Origin: Henckelia pumila
Taxonomy: Eukaryota; Streptophyta; Magnoliopsida; Lamiales; Gesneriaceae
Assembly: GCF_033568475.1 (NCBI RefSeq)
Contig: NC_133121.1
Location: forward strand, 132,526,375 to 132,590,374
Reading direction: 5' to 3'
DNA length: 64,000 nucleotides
Shown here: positions 29,265 through 42,997 of the stretch, in pieces
Numbering within the stretch: the first letter of the stretch is position 1
How the letters are laid out: every line of letters begins with the position of its first letter
Made by a program: the position numbers and the translations under genes
The notes under the pieces: generated by a model
What the model saw: the letters and a program-made list of their open reading frames with translations, nothing else
Database searches by the model: none
Told to the model about the DNA's origin: nothing

Positions 29265-30022
29265 AATATATATATATATATGTATAAATATCAATATATT
29301 ACATTATGTTATACACGTGTATGTTGGATTACTCAATATTAACAATGCGTCATTAGATAAAATTGTGAGTAGAAAGAATTAATATTAATAATTTGTTTGG
29401 TGATTTATCAAACGGCGCGTTTTATAATCCCACTTGGTTGGGTTCGATGTCTAGTTGTCTTGCTCTTTTTGCAAAACCAACCAATGAGACTACAAGTTTC
29501 TTTCTTTCCCACTTTTCTTGTTCCTCTATATTAACACCATTACTTGTAAGAACCGTCTCCCTTTGACTCTCTGGTTGTTTGCCCGCACCTGTGGCTGATG
29601 AGTTCAATCTGAACAAAAGCTCGACCACCGAAAAGGAGTTGTCTTTATGCCTTCGCAGTCAATTTAACGCTCTTATGTGATTCATTTGTTTGTGAGGTTG
29701 GAGGAACTGTGGTGCTTCTTGTTGATTTAGTTGGGTTTCACTCTACTGTGAGAAGGGCATCTCGAAAGGGTGTTTTCTTGAAGTTGGTTTTCTGGGTTTT
29801 GTTATAAAGAACTCAATTTGAGTGGGTTCTTTGTTTTATTGGAATTTATGGGTTGTTTTTGGAACCTCGGATATTGACTCGAGGTGTTTTATTGTTTGCA
29901 TTTGTTTTTGTTCAGAGCTGTTCATTGATGATAGTGATTCATGATTGGAGTGAGACAATGGAGAGGATTATGGTTAGATGCTTTAATCTTTAGCATTGAC
30001 CACTGTGGCTTATTGAAAAGAT
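29265..30022 (+). promoter_or_regulatory. Promoter and leader of the Raf-like MAPKKK, with short uORFs
   Basis: No coding exon is seen. The region directly before the ATG contains at least two upstream ORFs: 29848-29877 (9 codons, MGCFWNLGY) and 29928-29993 (21 codons, starting MIVIHDWSETME, with a second in-frame ATG at 29958). The second stops 29 nt before the main ATG. If retained in the mRNA they would lower translation. Splice-acceptor-like TTGTTCAG (near 29908-29915) leaves a leader intron possible. Confidence 0.55.
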
Positions 30023-33000
30023 ATGAAAAATTTTCTGAAGAGACTTCACATAGGATCCAATCATTCTGAAGATTCAGAGGGTTCTTCTTCATCATCAAAG
30101 GGTAATAATAGGTTGTTTGATGTTTCACCAGCTGAAAGGCTTTCACGCTCTAAGTCGTCTGAGAACAAACCCCTTTCAGCAATTTCAGGATGGTTGAATT
30201 CCGTTACACATAGGCGTAATTCCAGTCCTCCATCCCCTTCCAATGTTCCAAGAGTTGAAAGAAGGGTAGAAACTTTTGATTCCGTGGATAGTAGTAGCTT
30301 GGATGCTGTTTTAGATGCAGTGAGGCATGATTCCGAGTTTGGCAACTCAAGGGATCCCGATGTAGAGGAGGAGCATCAGATTCAGTTGGCTTTGGAATTG
30401 AGTGCAAGGGAGGACCCTGAGGCCGTTCAAATTGAAGCTGTAAAGCAGATTAGTTTGGGTTCTTGTCCTCCTGAAAATACACCTGCTGAAGTTGCCGCTT
30501 ACCGTTATTGGGTAGTGGTTTTAATTTGATGTTTTTTCAATGGTTTTTGTTCATTTGGTTTATTATTACTTGGTCATTGGTATTTTGTCAAATTGCATAG
30601 TAGGATCATCGAATAAATAAATAACTCAGCACATGGGTAGGTGCATCTTGCTTGATTTCGAAGTTGATTTAAAAATTTACATTTCAATTTCCCAGTTCTG
30701 CTTTAAATCAAAAGCTAATTGCATTAAAACTTCTGATGATGACGTATGAATTTCAATAAATTTTGTGCAAAAATTCGAGTGGCTTTATACTGTTGTTGAT
30801 CGTGAACCCCGAGTCACCTTGCCAATTGAAAACAATCGAATAAATCATTGACCAGTTGTGTTGAAGTTTGATCATCAAATGAAACAAAGACCATAAACCA
30901 TCATTTCATGGTGGAGGGTGTCCTTTTCTTCGCTGGAGTGTTGGCCATCTTCTCAAGCCTATTATGGCTTAAATTGTCGCCAGTTATTATTTTTTGGGCA
31001 AAGAATAGTGTAGTGGAGTATCTAGAAGCGTGTGAAACAAGCACATCCATTTGATGCTGTGGGAAAGTTGCAGTAAAACATGAATGTCTAACTTAGTAAT
31101 TGAATCCAAAAATTATCACTCAGTCTCATTATCTTTACCCAAGCTTGCATATGATGTTTCAGTCTGAGGGGGTTGTTGGAAATCAAATCTGTCAACTATA
31201 TCAGCCAATAAATCCATGGTTTGTTGGGATGAAAGTCAGCTGACCTCATTCTTCTGTATTTTGTTTTTGTTTTTGGCCTATGAGAATGCAATTATTATTT
31301 CATATGCATGATACTCTTTATTTCCTTTCTAATCTATCTTATATTCTAGATTTAACATGATTCACAGAATTACAATGCTCTTAACTATGATGACAAGATT
31401 CCGGATGGTTTCTTTGATCTACATGGCATTTTGGTTGGATCCACTTCATCAAATATACCTTCCCTCATTGATCTACAAGGAACGCCAGTGTCCGATGATA
31501 TACATTGGGAAGCTATTCTTGTCAATAGAGCGGCTGACACCAAGTTGTTGAGTTTTGAGCAGCAAGCACTGGACATGGCTTTTAAATTAAAGCCTGATTC
31601 TGTAAATTTTGTTACTACCCTCAGTGTGGTGCAGAATCTCGCTACTTCAGTTTCTGATCATATGGGAGGCCCAGTTAGCGATCCTGACAAGATGCTGACT
31701 GCATGGAGAAATCATAGTTATAGTTTGAAAGCGAACCATGGGAGCATGGTTTTACCTCTCGGTTCTCTAACAATTGGACTGGCTCGTCATCGGGCATTGC
31801 TTTTCAAGGTACTGAACTCCTGCATAGAGAAGATTGTTCACTAAACACAACGTAATTCATTTTTCCAACCCATAGTCGCAGACTTTAATGGGCTAGTTCT
31901 AGGCTGCTACATGTGATAAATTCCAAATAAAGCAGCGTGAAATGCTTAACTTAAAAAAATCCTATTTAAAGTCAAGCAGCATGAAATGCGGTCACAAAAG
32001 GTGCGAGGATGTATTTATCAATCCGTGCACTCTTACAAGAGAGTCGCTAATTCATATATCTTGATACTCACTTTTCTTTTTCGGCCAAATGGTGTACTTG
32101 AAAAAAAAATCTTCTTTTTTTATAGCTTGTATTGTCTGGTAACCATCATAAGTTTTTTCTGTTTGCTGGGGACAGGAATGGGATGGGAAATGTTTTATGC
32201 AAGTTACTTCCATGTCAAGCTTCTGTGATTAGCTTTAGTATTGAATTCAGATTCCTCAACTCTTAAAAATCATTGAGAGGTCAACATACATTGCTAGCCA
32301 CTTGCATGTATGTAGATGAACGATGAACAATTAGCTAAGGAAAGAATGCATCTCTTGAGGCTCATGCATATGATATACTGGATCATTCCAAGCTGTATTT
32401 TTTATTGTTTCAATCATTGTTTTATTATCACAAATTAACAGCAGTGCTTTAAGTATTCAGCATATTTATTACCTAAAAATTTTTGATCAGAGCTAAAGTA
32501 GAAGTTCAGCCTCTCAGGGAGAAATATAATTTTTTCATTGTCCAGGTTAAAGTTACAAGTGTAGTACGGTATATGCAGCCTTCAATGATTTTTAATTTTT
32601 TTGGAAGCCAAAATAGAATTCAATGATGGGTTAAAACTCTGCCAGGATCTCTGCATTTTTGCATCTGTGGTTTCTCACGTTATGTTTATGTAAAATTATT
32701 CTGAAACTACCAACTTCCTGCATCTTAGGTCAGAATTTTCGTATCCTAAATCGACTTCCCTTTAATTTACCCTGCTTCAGAAATCCTGCGTTAATAATAG
32801 TCTTTGACATGTCAGCAGCTTTCAGAAGTTTAAATGTTTTTTTTAACCCTGAGCATCTCCGGATCCTGAACGTCTTGCTTCTATTACTATTTTCTCGTTT
32901 CCTTTACCTGTTGATCAGAGAGAATGCATTATAGAGAGGTTTTGTCTGTCAGCTTCATTTGAGCATATACCAATAGAATCATGAGACGTGAAACTGAAAA

Positions 33001-36000
33001 TTGGCTTATTCTTTTGTGATAACTTTATTCGTTTGAAAAACTTAGATCTCACCTTTTCTTTATCCCTCACCTAGATAGTTAAGTTTGATTTCTTCACCTT
33101 CTATTTGTTCTCACTCTCCTTCTTCTGAAGCAATTTAATGGATATTGTCTTTCGTTATTCTCATTTTTTACTGTATGCAGAACTTAATGGTATAATTTCT
33201 TCATCCCCTTTGTTTCATAAGCCAACTTATATCGATGAGCTGCTAAATGGCTAAATGCCTGCTTTAGGTGTTACATTCTTGGGATGAACTAACTTTTTTG
33301 TGTGTCTATTTTAGTTTCCATTAGCTAACCTTGCATTTTATGCTAAAAATCTGTTCTCATGTTCAGCGTCATTTTGTGATTGCTTATTGTTCTGAATTGT
33401 TCTTTCAATTTAAAATCTATTTGATTTCTCGTATAGATTCTGGCCGATAGTTTGGACATTCCCTGTTGCTTGGTGAAAGGACAAGAATTTACCGGTTCCG
33501 ATGAGGTAGCAATGAACATCGTCAAAATTGATGGAAGGCAAGTACCATTTGATATATTTCCACTGGTGCCCATTTTTAACTGAAATGTTGGTGTATAATG
33601 TTTTTTCTTCTCCTCTCTGATCATTTTTCTTTCGAGAATTTGAGTTTAGCACTATAATCATAATTTCTGCAGATGATGCATCCTTTGGCCCCAATTTCCC
33701 ACCACATTCGATAAAATGGTCTGTTTTGATGAACTAAATTTAATTATCCATTAGCCTATGAGATTTGTTTTGATGATATTTGATTTTGCTACTCTGTCGA
33801 GAATAGCTTAGAACAATTCCTTGCTTCTAGCCTTGTGCTGTTTCAGTTCAGTCACTTTTCCTGCATCTCTCTTTCTAATGAAAAAGTTGATATGGTTTAG
33901 GGAATATATTGTTGATTTAATGGCGGACCCTGGTACTCTCATTCCATCTGATGCCTTAGGGGCCCACATGGACCGTAAAGACACTTTTCATGTGGCATCA
34001 TCCAGTGGTGAGATAACTAGTTCATTAGAAGATCAACCAGAATTTTCAGCAATGCATGAGATATCCAATTTTGGAGAGAATGATTTCACGGAGCAAAAGT
34101 CTACGGAAGGAAGTGATATTTTATCCTTGGATGTCAAAGGAAAGCAAATGAAAGGTCGGGAAGGGAAACATGGTGGTGCTGACAGGTCAAAAAATTCATT
34201 TGCAGTGGAGACAGGACAGGAGGTCCGTAGCAGGGTTAATCATCCTTTTCCTCATGCAAGATCTCCTTCTTGGACCGAAGGAATTAGCTCACCAGCTGCC
34301 CGACGAATGAAAGTGAATGATGTTTCACAGTTAATGGTTGATGCTGCCAAAGATAATCCGACGCTAGCTCAGAAGCTCCATGATGTGCTCCTTGAAAGTG
34401 GTGTTGTTGCACCTCGAAACTTGTTCACTCAAATGTACCCAGAGAAATTAGATTTTCCACCAGTGGATATCGAACATGTGGCACAAGAAAAGGAAAAAAA
34501 GGTAAGTAGTGAAAAACATAGAACCAAGGGTTATAATATCCTTGATCCTGCTTTCCTTCCCCCACTGCCTCATCATGGTTTTCGTTCTAGAGGCACTTTG
34601 GATAAATCTATGGAGCATCAGTCAAATATGAAAGAAGTATTTGGACATCGTGCTTCATCAGAATATGAAGTAGACATTTCAAAGTACAAAAACAATGTCC
34701 CTGTTGCTGCAGCAGCAGCAGCTGCCGCTGCTGCAGTTGCGTCGTCCATGGTCGTTGCTGTGGCAAACGCAAACAATGATCCAAAGCTTCAACTTCCTGC
34801 TGCGACTGCAGCTACAGTCACAGCTGCAGCTGTGGTAGCAACAACTGCAGCTGTTAGTAAGCAGTATGACATCTTGGAAATGGGCATTCATTCACCAGAT
34901 AGCCCTGTTTCCATTTTTAAGTCAGTTGAGTGTATAAGAAGTGAAGGGGATGCAAATGCCACTGCTTCTGAAGAAGGAAGTGGTAAACAAGAGCATGAGG
35001 GTCTTCGGTTAACTTCAGAGGGTGAAAGAATATCAGATAGGTCAGTGGGTAATGAAAGTTTTAAATCTGATACGACATTTGATGATGTGGCTGATTGTGA
35101 AATTCCATGGGAGGATATCACCTTGGGTGAGCGTATCGGGCTTGGTATTAATCTTATTACACTCAGAAATGATGAATTTTCTGCCAAAATGGTTATTACT
35201 TTGAGCAATAACTCTAGAATTTGCTTTCTTTATTGCAGGATCTTATGGTGAGGTATATCGCGGAGACTGGCATGGAACTGTGAGTTTCTTAAAATCAAAA
35301 GAAAATTATGTAAAAGCATGAAAACCACGTGCATAAATTGTATTTCTTACTTTAACTGCCGGGGAATATATACCACTACAAACTTCTTGACTTTTTCATG
35401 TTTTTGCAAATTGAAGTTCTTACGAGAAATGTCTTAATGCTTGTTTTCAATTCAACCAAATATTTCAAACCCTAAATTCCGGTAGTTAAAAAAAAGATTT
35501 GGCCAGTCTCAAGAAGATTTTTTCCCTCTTTTTTAGCAACCCTTGGCAGTTATTAGGTGATTTACTTACCATGCTACATGAGTTGGTTTCCTCACACTTG
35601 TTTTTAGGAATTTTTAGTCATCGTTGTTCCACAATGAAGCATTCATGATTGGAATCGGTAAATTTTGCTTGTTTCCTCCATATTCTGCATCAATAGGGAA
35701 AAATATGAATAGGAATTTGATATACTTACCGTGCTAATGTTCATTGATTTTGCAGTCAATATTTATGTTTGTTGTTCACACAGACTGAACCTTTATTTTT
35801 TATATCTGTAAAATAACTAGAACCTTCATGGTGTGTGACGTCCGCAAATTTGTTTTTCATTTTTCGGGTCTAAGTAGCGTTACAAGATCATCCCTCTCAA
35901 ACACTCGAAGTATTATAACATATGCGGTTGTTGTTTATGTATTTGTGGCTGTGGTTGTGTCTTTATAAGTCTATATTTTCTTCAGCTTGTGATTGGATGA

Positions 36001-39000
36001 AGAATAATTATACCTCGATTCCAACTTTTAGGAAGTTGCTGTCAAAAGGTTTCTTGACCAAGATAAAATTGGCGAATCTCTAGAGGAATTTAAAAGTGAG
36101 GTACAGCTACTCAGTTTTCTTGCTTGGTATTTCACTCATGTTGGCATTCTGGGCCAGATATACCATTGAGCTGGTGTAGATCCTTCCACACTTTCACTTT
36201 TATTTCTGGACTTTGGTGTAACTGTGTAGAATGTACTGTTTAACCAGAATTATAAGTCTTAAGCGAGTTTTATCGAAACATTAATAGTTTCTTCTCTTTT
36301 TAATGGTACAAAATTGGTCTAAAGAGGCCTATAAAAATTACTTTGGTTAATGTTATGGATAATGTTTTGGTGGTCAACTGTAAACTTGTTGGCACTTCCA
36401 CAGTATTTTCTTTAGGATACTTGCCCTTTATTTTAGTTCAGCACTTTCAGAAATTCCCAAGTCTAGTTACCATTTTGTAAAATTTGACAAATCATTTCGC
36501 ATGTTATTATCTGCTCACTTGGACTATTTGTGTGATTTTGCAAGGTCCTATTAATGAAAAGACTGAGACATCCAAATGTTGTTCTCTTCATGGGAGCTGT
36601 TACTCGCCCACCAAATCTTTCAATTGTTACTGAATTTCTTCCTAGGTATGCCAAAATCCTTTCCTGACTTCTGTGATCCATATAGGCTGTTAATGTTTAT
36701 TGGCTTGTGATAAGTATTATATATATTGACATTCAACTTTCTCTCTGAAATTTTTGATAAATATTATAATATTGATCTGTCCCTATGCCCTTTCTAAGTT
36801 ACATACTGAGATGTGCTCATCAATATTTTCGAACTCTGGGCCTTGAAATTTAAAATGGAAAAGGAATTTCTTATAACCACGGCAAATCATGAATCTTATT
36901 ATACCAAGAGAACAATATGGTTGGATAAGATATACGAACACACACAACTATATGTGTGCATGCATGCTTGTCAGATACATGTAAAATTGTTGTTTTGAGT
37001 AAACAAGTTTCAACATGTTGCATTTTGAGCTTATATTGAAGCAGCTTTCTGTTTCTAGAGGTAGTTTGTACAGATTAATTCATCGTCCTAACAATCAGCT
37101 AGATGAAAGAAGACGGTTACGAATGGCCCTTGATACGGTGTGCTTCTGTTTTGATCTTTATGTCATCTGTTAACTTGTGCTCGGTGGTATGCATTTACTA
37201 ATGCAAAAGTAATTAATCTAATACATACAGGCACGAGGATTAAATTATCTGCATACTTGCACCCCGTTGATAGTTCACCGTGATTTAAAGTCACCAAACC
37301 TTCTTGTTGATAAGAACTGGGTTGTCAAGGTAACATTCTAATAACTGAGAAATGATGAATTAATATTTTTCAATCACGTCCATAATGCATTTTTTTCCTC
37401 AAGGTATGTGATTTTGGACTATCAAGAATGAAGCACAACACGTATCTTTCTTCAAGGTCCACGGCTGGGACGGTAAGTTGGATTTCATGTTTTGATACTT
37501 TAATTCTTAGTCTGATTCAGCAGTTGATGAAATCTTGACTTCTTTTTTTTGTCCCCTAATAAGACTCAAGTTGTTTGTTCTGGAGGGATTCTTGCTGCTC
37601 TATGTTGATGAGCTGTTTAATGCTGACGTAAACTTTTCATCTTCTCAATGATCTGACACGCTGCGGTGCTTCATATATTTTTCCACTCATTAATTGACAA
37701 TGCATATCCAAACATGTAAATGGTTATTTTTGTGAATATCAACCATTTTGTAGAAGCTACCGCTGTTGCTAAACATATCTTCTTGCATCATAATGTTCTT
37801 TTCATTGCCATCTTGGTTTTCTGTGTTGTTTGGCTGACACCATTGCGTTCATGCGACAGCATGATGATCCAATCATTCAAATGGATAATTTTTGCTGTCC
37901 CTCAGTGATTATCCACCATTTTGTGGAAGTAATTCATCGATGTTGGTCCCATAAGGCCTTTGGAGATCTTTGATGGCAAGTTTTGCCCTGGGAAAAAAAT
38001 GGTTTACTGGGAACTTTGTTCAAGAATACATTCAAAATTAATTTACCAATATCAGTTGTAGGGATAGGATAGTATACGCACGCTCATTAATTGTTGCACC
38101 CTACACCTCCAAAAGATCTTGAGTTTTATGAGGTTTGTGTTTCTCTTAGAAATAAAAGCTAGCTGACATCTTGCATTTTTCATACCTGTTCTCCGACTCT
38201 GAGTATAATATCAATTTGGCTACTTGACTTTTTATTTGTGAAACTAAACCTGTGTGAAATCATTTGAATATTTGTATTCTCTTATTTTCCTTATCTGTTA
38301 ACATATTCTTAGTTCATGTTTTTCCCTGCTGCTTGAGATCCTCTTAACTTTTTTGTTATTTGGAGCAGATTCACTGTTAGACTTCGAACTTCCTTTTTCC
38401 TCACGATATTATGCTTACTGTATTAATGAGAAGAAAAACTGAAATTTTGTCAATGAATGGCTTTTCGAGTGGAAAATATTTTTATTTTTGGCTCAATACG
38501 AAAAACTTGCTGTCATGGTGTTGCTTCATTATTAAATCAATTTAGGGTTTACAAGGCAACTTTCTTGTACATTTTTGCTGCTTTCACAAATGCCTTTGCT
38601 CTGTTACCTGTTTCTCGATTCAGCTCTTGGAAGTTGAAATTCATCTCACAACTTCTGATTGCTAGTGGTGGTTTCTATAAATGCAACTGTGAGCAACAGC
38701 TCTGATGATCTTCTGGTGATCCTCTTTCTTCAGGCAGAATGGATGGCACCAGAAATTCTAAGAAATGAACCATCAAATGAGAAGTATGTCTGCTCTTAGT
38801 TAGTCACGTGGTCATAAAACTAATACATCATCAAATAAATCTCGATTTGATTTGACGGTTGATTGACTCGGTGCAGATGCGATGTTTATAGTTTTGGTGT
38901 CATATTATGGGAGCTTTTCACTTTGCAGCAACCTTGGGGAGGAATGAACCCAATGCAAGTTGTTGGTGCTGTTGGCTTTCAGCATCGACGTCTTGAAATA

Positions 39001-40638
39001 CCAGATAACATGGATCCAGTTGTAGCCGATATAATCAGGAAATGCTGGCAAACGTGAGTGATTTTTCTTTCAATTTGCTTCTCTTCCATTTCATTGTTAC
39101 TGTATTGGTCTTGATTGCTTTATATTACCTGCCTTAAAGAGATTCTCGAGAGTCTTACTACTCTGATTGCAATAGTTGACTAAGCATGGACCTACCTGTG
39201 ACCCAAGCTGTTCTTTTTTAATAAGGATGCCCACCCTCTCATTAGATATTACCTTGTTTGGAAAGGTATTTTTACTATATCTCAGCCTCTAACAGACTTT
39301 CTTTGATGAACCTCTATTGGCTATTGAGATTTTAAAACACAAAACACTGAACAGTTTCATTACAACTGCGACTGCGCTCGCTCTGTTGCCTTAAAGTGAA
39401 ATATAATGGCATATAGAAAGTTGATAATTTTGAAACACGATTCTACTGAACAATTCTGTGGAGTTCTGCATGATTAAGAAACTTGAAGGGGAAACTGGTC
39501 ATGATGAATTGTTGAAGACTATATTATCTAATATAAAAAAATAAATTATTGTGATTTGTTAGATGTAACTAGGATTTTTCTCAGTTATATTAGCATGTTA
39601 GATTCATTTGATTAACTGTAGATCTAGTTATTTTAGTCTACAAAATAGCTCGTGTATTTGCCATTTCCATATCAACAAAACACCAATAACATGTGCTTCC
39701 ACCAAATTCTCCTATTTTTCATATGGTATTAGAGTCGTAAAGGTTCTGAAGAAAATAGAGAAGCTTTAAAGATTACCATCACTATGCCGAGAAGAAGGAT
39801 TGGAATAAAGTTTCTGTGTCTTAAGCTTAATGTTAAACCCGTTGTCAAGTTTTCTGCTAAAGTGTATATCTTTTTAAAAAAGAAACTTGGAGCAGTTTTG
39901 ACTTGCTTTGCGTCTTCATAACTTCAATTTTGATTATCACTAGCTTATATATAATCTCAAGTGACTTTACGATCTAAGATATGCATCACGCAACATAAGT
40001 TGGTGGTGTGGAAGAGTGATTACCATACGGACTATTATACCACCTGATTGTGGTGGGATATCGACTACTATATGAGAAATACATCATGTTAGCATAGACA
40101 TGTCATGTAGAGTGGCCTTATTTATGACCGAGCAGTATGGATCTTCGTCAGCCTTTTAAGCACGTTCTAGCCAATAGAATAAAGCTTGTAGAGCAACTGA
40201 AAAATATGAAGTAATAATCTGCACTTGAGGCGTATGAGCTTCAACGATTATGTAATTCTACTTTGGAAAGATGATTTGTCCAGACTCGGAAGATTTTAAT
40301 TTGTTAATATTTTAATCTTTGTTTAAATTGCTTGTGTTATATGTATTTTGCCTTGTTTACTTGCTGTGTTGGAACTAGTTCTTGCTTGAAATTGCATTGC
40401 CATCTATAGAACCTTGATGTGAGGAGTCATCATAGCAAAGGATCTTTCATTGTCTAAAGCAGCGAAATCACAATTTTGCATTAAAATTCTTGGGACTATT
40501 GGAATTGTTTATTAAGTGAAACTAACTATCCCTTTTCTTAAAATTTGTAGAGATCCGAAGCTAAGGCCATCGTTTACCGAAATCATGGCTTTACTTAAGC
40601 CTCTTCAGAAGCCTATTACCAGCAAGCAGGGGACCTGA
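30023..40638 (+). CDS. SIS8-like: Raf-like MAPKKK of the EDR1 subgroup (SIS8/M3K-delta type)
   Basis: Thirteen coding exons: 30023-30511, 31368-31808, 33437-33537, 33901-35144, 35239-35279, 36032-36100, 36545-36645, 37059-37137, 37231-37329, 37404-37472, 38734-38783, 38877-39053, 40551-40638. They sum to 3048 nt (1015 aa) with continuous phase. The N-terminus [13 protein letters not shown] and the EDR1 domain (about residues 140-365; [40 protein letters not shown]) precede a Ser-rich linker and an Ala-rich stretch. The C-terminal kinase (about 735-1005) has [47 protein letters not shown] and [13 protein letters not shown]. This matches Arabidopsis SIS8 (At1g73660), implicated in sugar and salt responses. 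Intron 3 uses a GC donor (AAG|GCAAGT at 33538); other introns are GT-AG. Length is close to the family norm and no lesion was found. Confidence 0.95.
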
Positions 40639-41675
40639 AAACGCTCAATCTTATCGACATTTTGAGGATCAATCTTTTTTGTCGTAAAGAGCTAGAATCG
40701 AAGCACCAAGTGACGAAACTTGACCAAAAACCTCACTATTAAGGCGTTTGGCGAATTGCTTTTGATGAGATTGGTGTTGAAAGAGTTAACGGAAAAATGG
40801 CAAAAAGAGAGGAAAATATTGACAAACAAACTACACATTTGATCTTGTTTTATTCCGCTCTAATTTTTTTTGCCCCTTTTTAAGATCCCTTTTGTATTCT
40901 TGGCCTTGTCATGCCACCTTCCACAAAATTGTGCAGTTGGTTGTATGTTTGTGTTCATATGAAAAATGATGCATTTGAGGTTGATTCTCTTGTATGATCC
41001 CTTCACGGTAAGAACTACAGTAGGAGCCAAAAAGGAATGAAGTTGTATTTTGTTGCTTCAGTTGGCATATTACTATGGTCATATCTATACTATACTATAC
41101 TATATCATAAAGTTTGAGATGTTTGTGTTAGTTGTCGGGGGATAAAGTTCCCGAAATTCTATATATAGACTTAAGACAATCCTCTTTTTTCTCGTTATTT
41201 TAGAAATTTGTTTACCACTTCCCAATATTATATACAAGTAGGTTTACCACAATCATTTTTAAGGTCTAAATAAGAGAGGATGCCTTCTCAAAAGACATGT
41301 CAAATGTAAGTAAAACTTGGCATTACCATTTACTACCTCATAGAATCAACCAACAAAAGATTAAATGTATGGCAGGAAATTTATTTATTTTTGAATGAGA
41401 AAATTTTAAAAATATAGTCTATACTTTACATTCTCAAATAAAAAATCCTATCATCATCTAGCGACGAAAATGTGAAGTAGCTATTCATTTTCTACTCTTG
41501 AGAAGTCTTTTTTTTCCTCCAAAATACATTAGGACCCCTTGTAAACTACAAGGATAAGATATGGCCATGCATTTTGGATAAGATACTCTAAACATTAATC
41601 TCTCACTTTTTTTAAAAAAAGGAAAACTAGAAAAAAAATAAAAAATAAAAAATAGTTGAAACAAAGCAAGAATCG
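40639..41675. other. MAPKKK 3' UTR and spacer to the FKBP gene
   Basis: The first 300-400 bases are probable 3' untranslated sequence. The rest is AT-rich spacer with a short TACTATA repeat (about 41085-41106). No gene seen. Confidence 0.55.
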
Positions 41676-42742
41676 ATGGCATCCTTCTTTGCATCCCCTC
41701 CCTTTGTGTCTCACCCCAAGACTACGAACATCTACTTCTCATCTTCACAAACCCCAACACCACAGCCACCCAACACACCATCTTCGCAGCCGCAAACGGC
41801 ATCCCCGCCACCGCCGGCGGCTGTGGTGTCTCCAAAACCTGCAGCTGCCACAAGAAGCAGTACTGCAGAGTCAACTGATTGGATTGCTTCCACCTTGACC
41901 AGGAGGTTTGGCATTGGAGCCGGCCTTGCATGGGCTGGCTTTCTCGCAGTTGGTGTTGTTTCTGAGCAAATCAAAACTCGATTCGAAGTTTCACAACAAC
42001 AACTCAACACAAGGTATATGTATTAATTTATCCTATATGCCTGCCTGCATGCTTATCTATGTCTGTATATATATTTACATGTTTGATTCTTGATCATGTT
42101 CTCTATATATGATGACAAGTTTCATTTACTTTCTTCACAGAGAAGTCGACAAGGAAGTAGAGGTGGTTTTGCCCAATGGCATAAAGTAAGTTATCTGTTG
42201 ACTGTTATCATCCAACATTGCAAGTGAATAAATTACTGTATTATACAATGATTCAATGGATGATCAAGGGAGTAGAGCACATGATTACATCTTTTTTGGT
42301 CATAAGATTCGAATTATTTTTCAGTTGGGTTGCCATCACAATTATCTAATCTATGGATGTTACAAGGTATTACGACATAAAAGTCGGGGGCGGTTCGCGT
42401 CCTAGACAGGGAGATTTGGTGGTGATGAATGTGAAGGGGATCGAACAGAGCACAGGACAAGTGTTTCTGGATACATTTGGAGATGACATCAAAGACAACA
42501 AGAGAAAGAAGGGACCTTTGGCACTTGTGATGGGATCAAGGCCTTATAGTAAAGGAATATGTGAAGGAATAGAATATGTAGTGAGAAGCATGAATGCAGG
42601 TGGGAAGAGGAGAGTCGTCATCCCGCCAAGCTTAGGATTCGGCGAAGAAGGGGCAGAATTCGGAGAAGCCATGAAGATCCCCCCTTTCGCTACCCTTGAA
42701 TATGTAATAGAGCTTGAAAAAGTCTCCATTGCTCCATCATGA
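41676..42742 (+). CDS. FKBP17-2/17-3-like: Plastid FKBP-type peptidyl-prolyl isomerase, FKBP17-like
   Basis: Three exons, 41676-42013, 42141-42185 and 42367-42742, all GT-AG, give 252 aa, close to Arabidopsis FKBP17 proteins. The first 65 or so residues are rich in Ser, Pro and Thr with few acids, as expected of a chloroplast transit peptide. A twin arginine before a hydrophobic run follows (TRRFGIGAGLAWAGFLAVGV, residues 74-93), which suggests Tat-type delivery to the thylakoid lumen. The FKBP fold begins at NGIKYYDIKVGGGSRPRQGD and ends IPPFATLEYVIELEKV. Some active-site aromatic positions differ from canonical FKBP12 (for example FGDDIKDN in place of the usual strand), as is common in lumenal FKBPs, so isomerase activity is uncertain. 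The neighbour relation to the Raf-like kinase is the same as in Arabidopsis. Confidence 0.92.
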
Positions 42743-42997
42743 GCATTGATTCTACTGATTATCATCAGCATTGTCATTTCATGTTCTCACAAACTCCATC
42801 TCACAAGTTATCAATTGTACGCTTTTGATTAGCTCGAGTTTTCAATGAAATCAAGTCATTCTGATATGATCAAACAAATCTTGTAGAAATTTCTATGCAT
42901 TGTTGAAATTCTGGTAAAAAGAACAAGAAAAGGGCATACATATATATATATATGCATGTCTTGAAATGAAACAAATTCATGAGTTAGAGCATTTGTC

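Noticed and set aside
34679-34891. Antisense ORF rich in Cys and Ser opposite the Ala-rich tract
   Set aside because: It is the shadow of GCA/GCT alanine codons of the MAPKKK on the other strand.
37473-38733. Missing exon in the long MAPKKK intron 10
   Set aside because: Exons 10 and 11 join directly (STAGT then AEWMAPE) as the kinase family requires, so no exon is missing.
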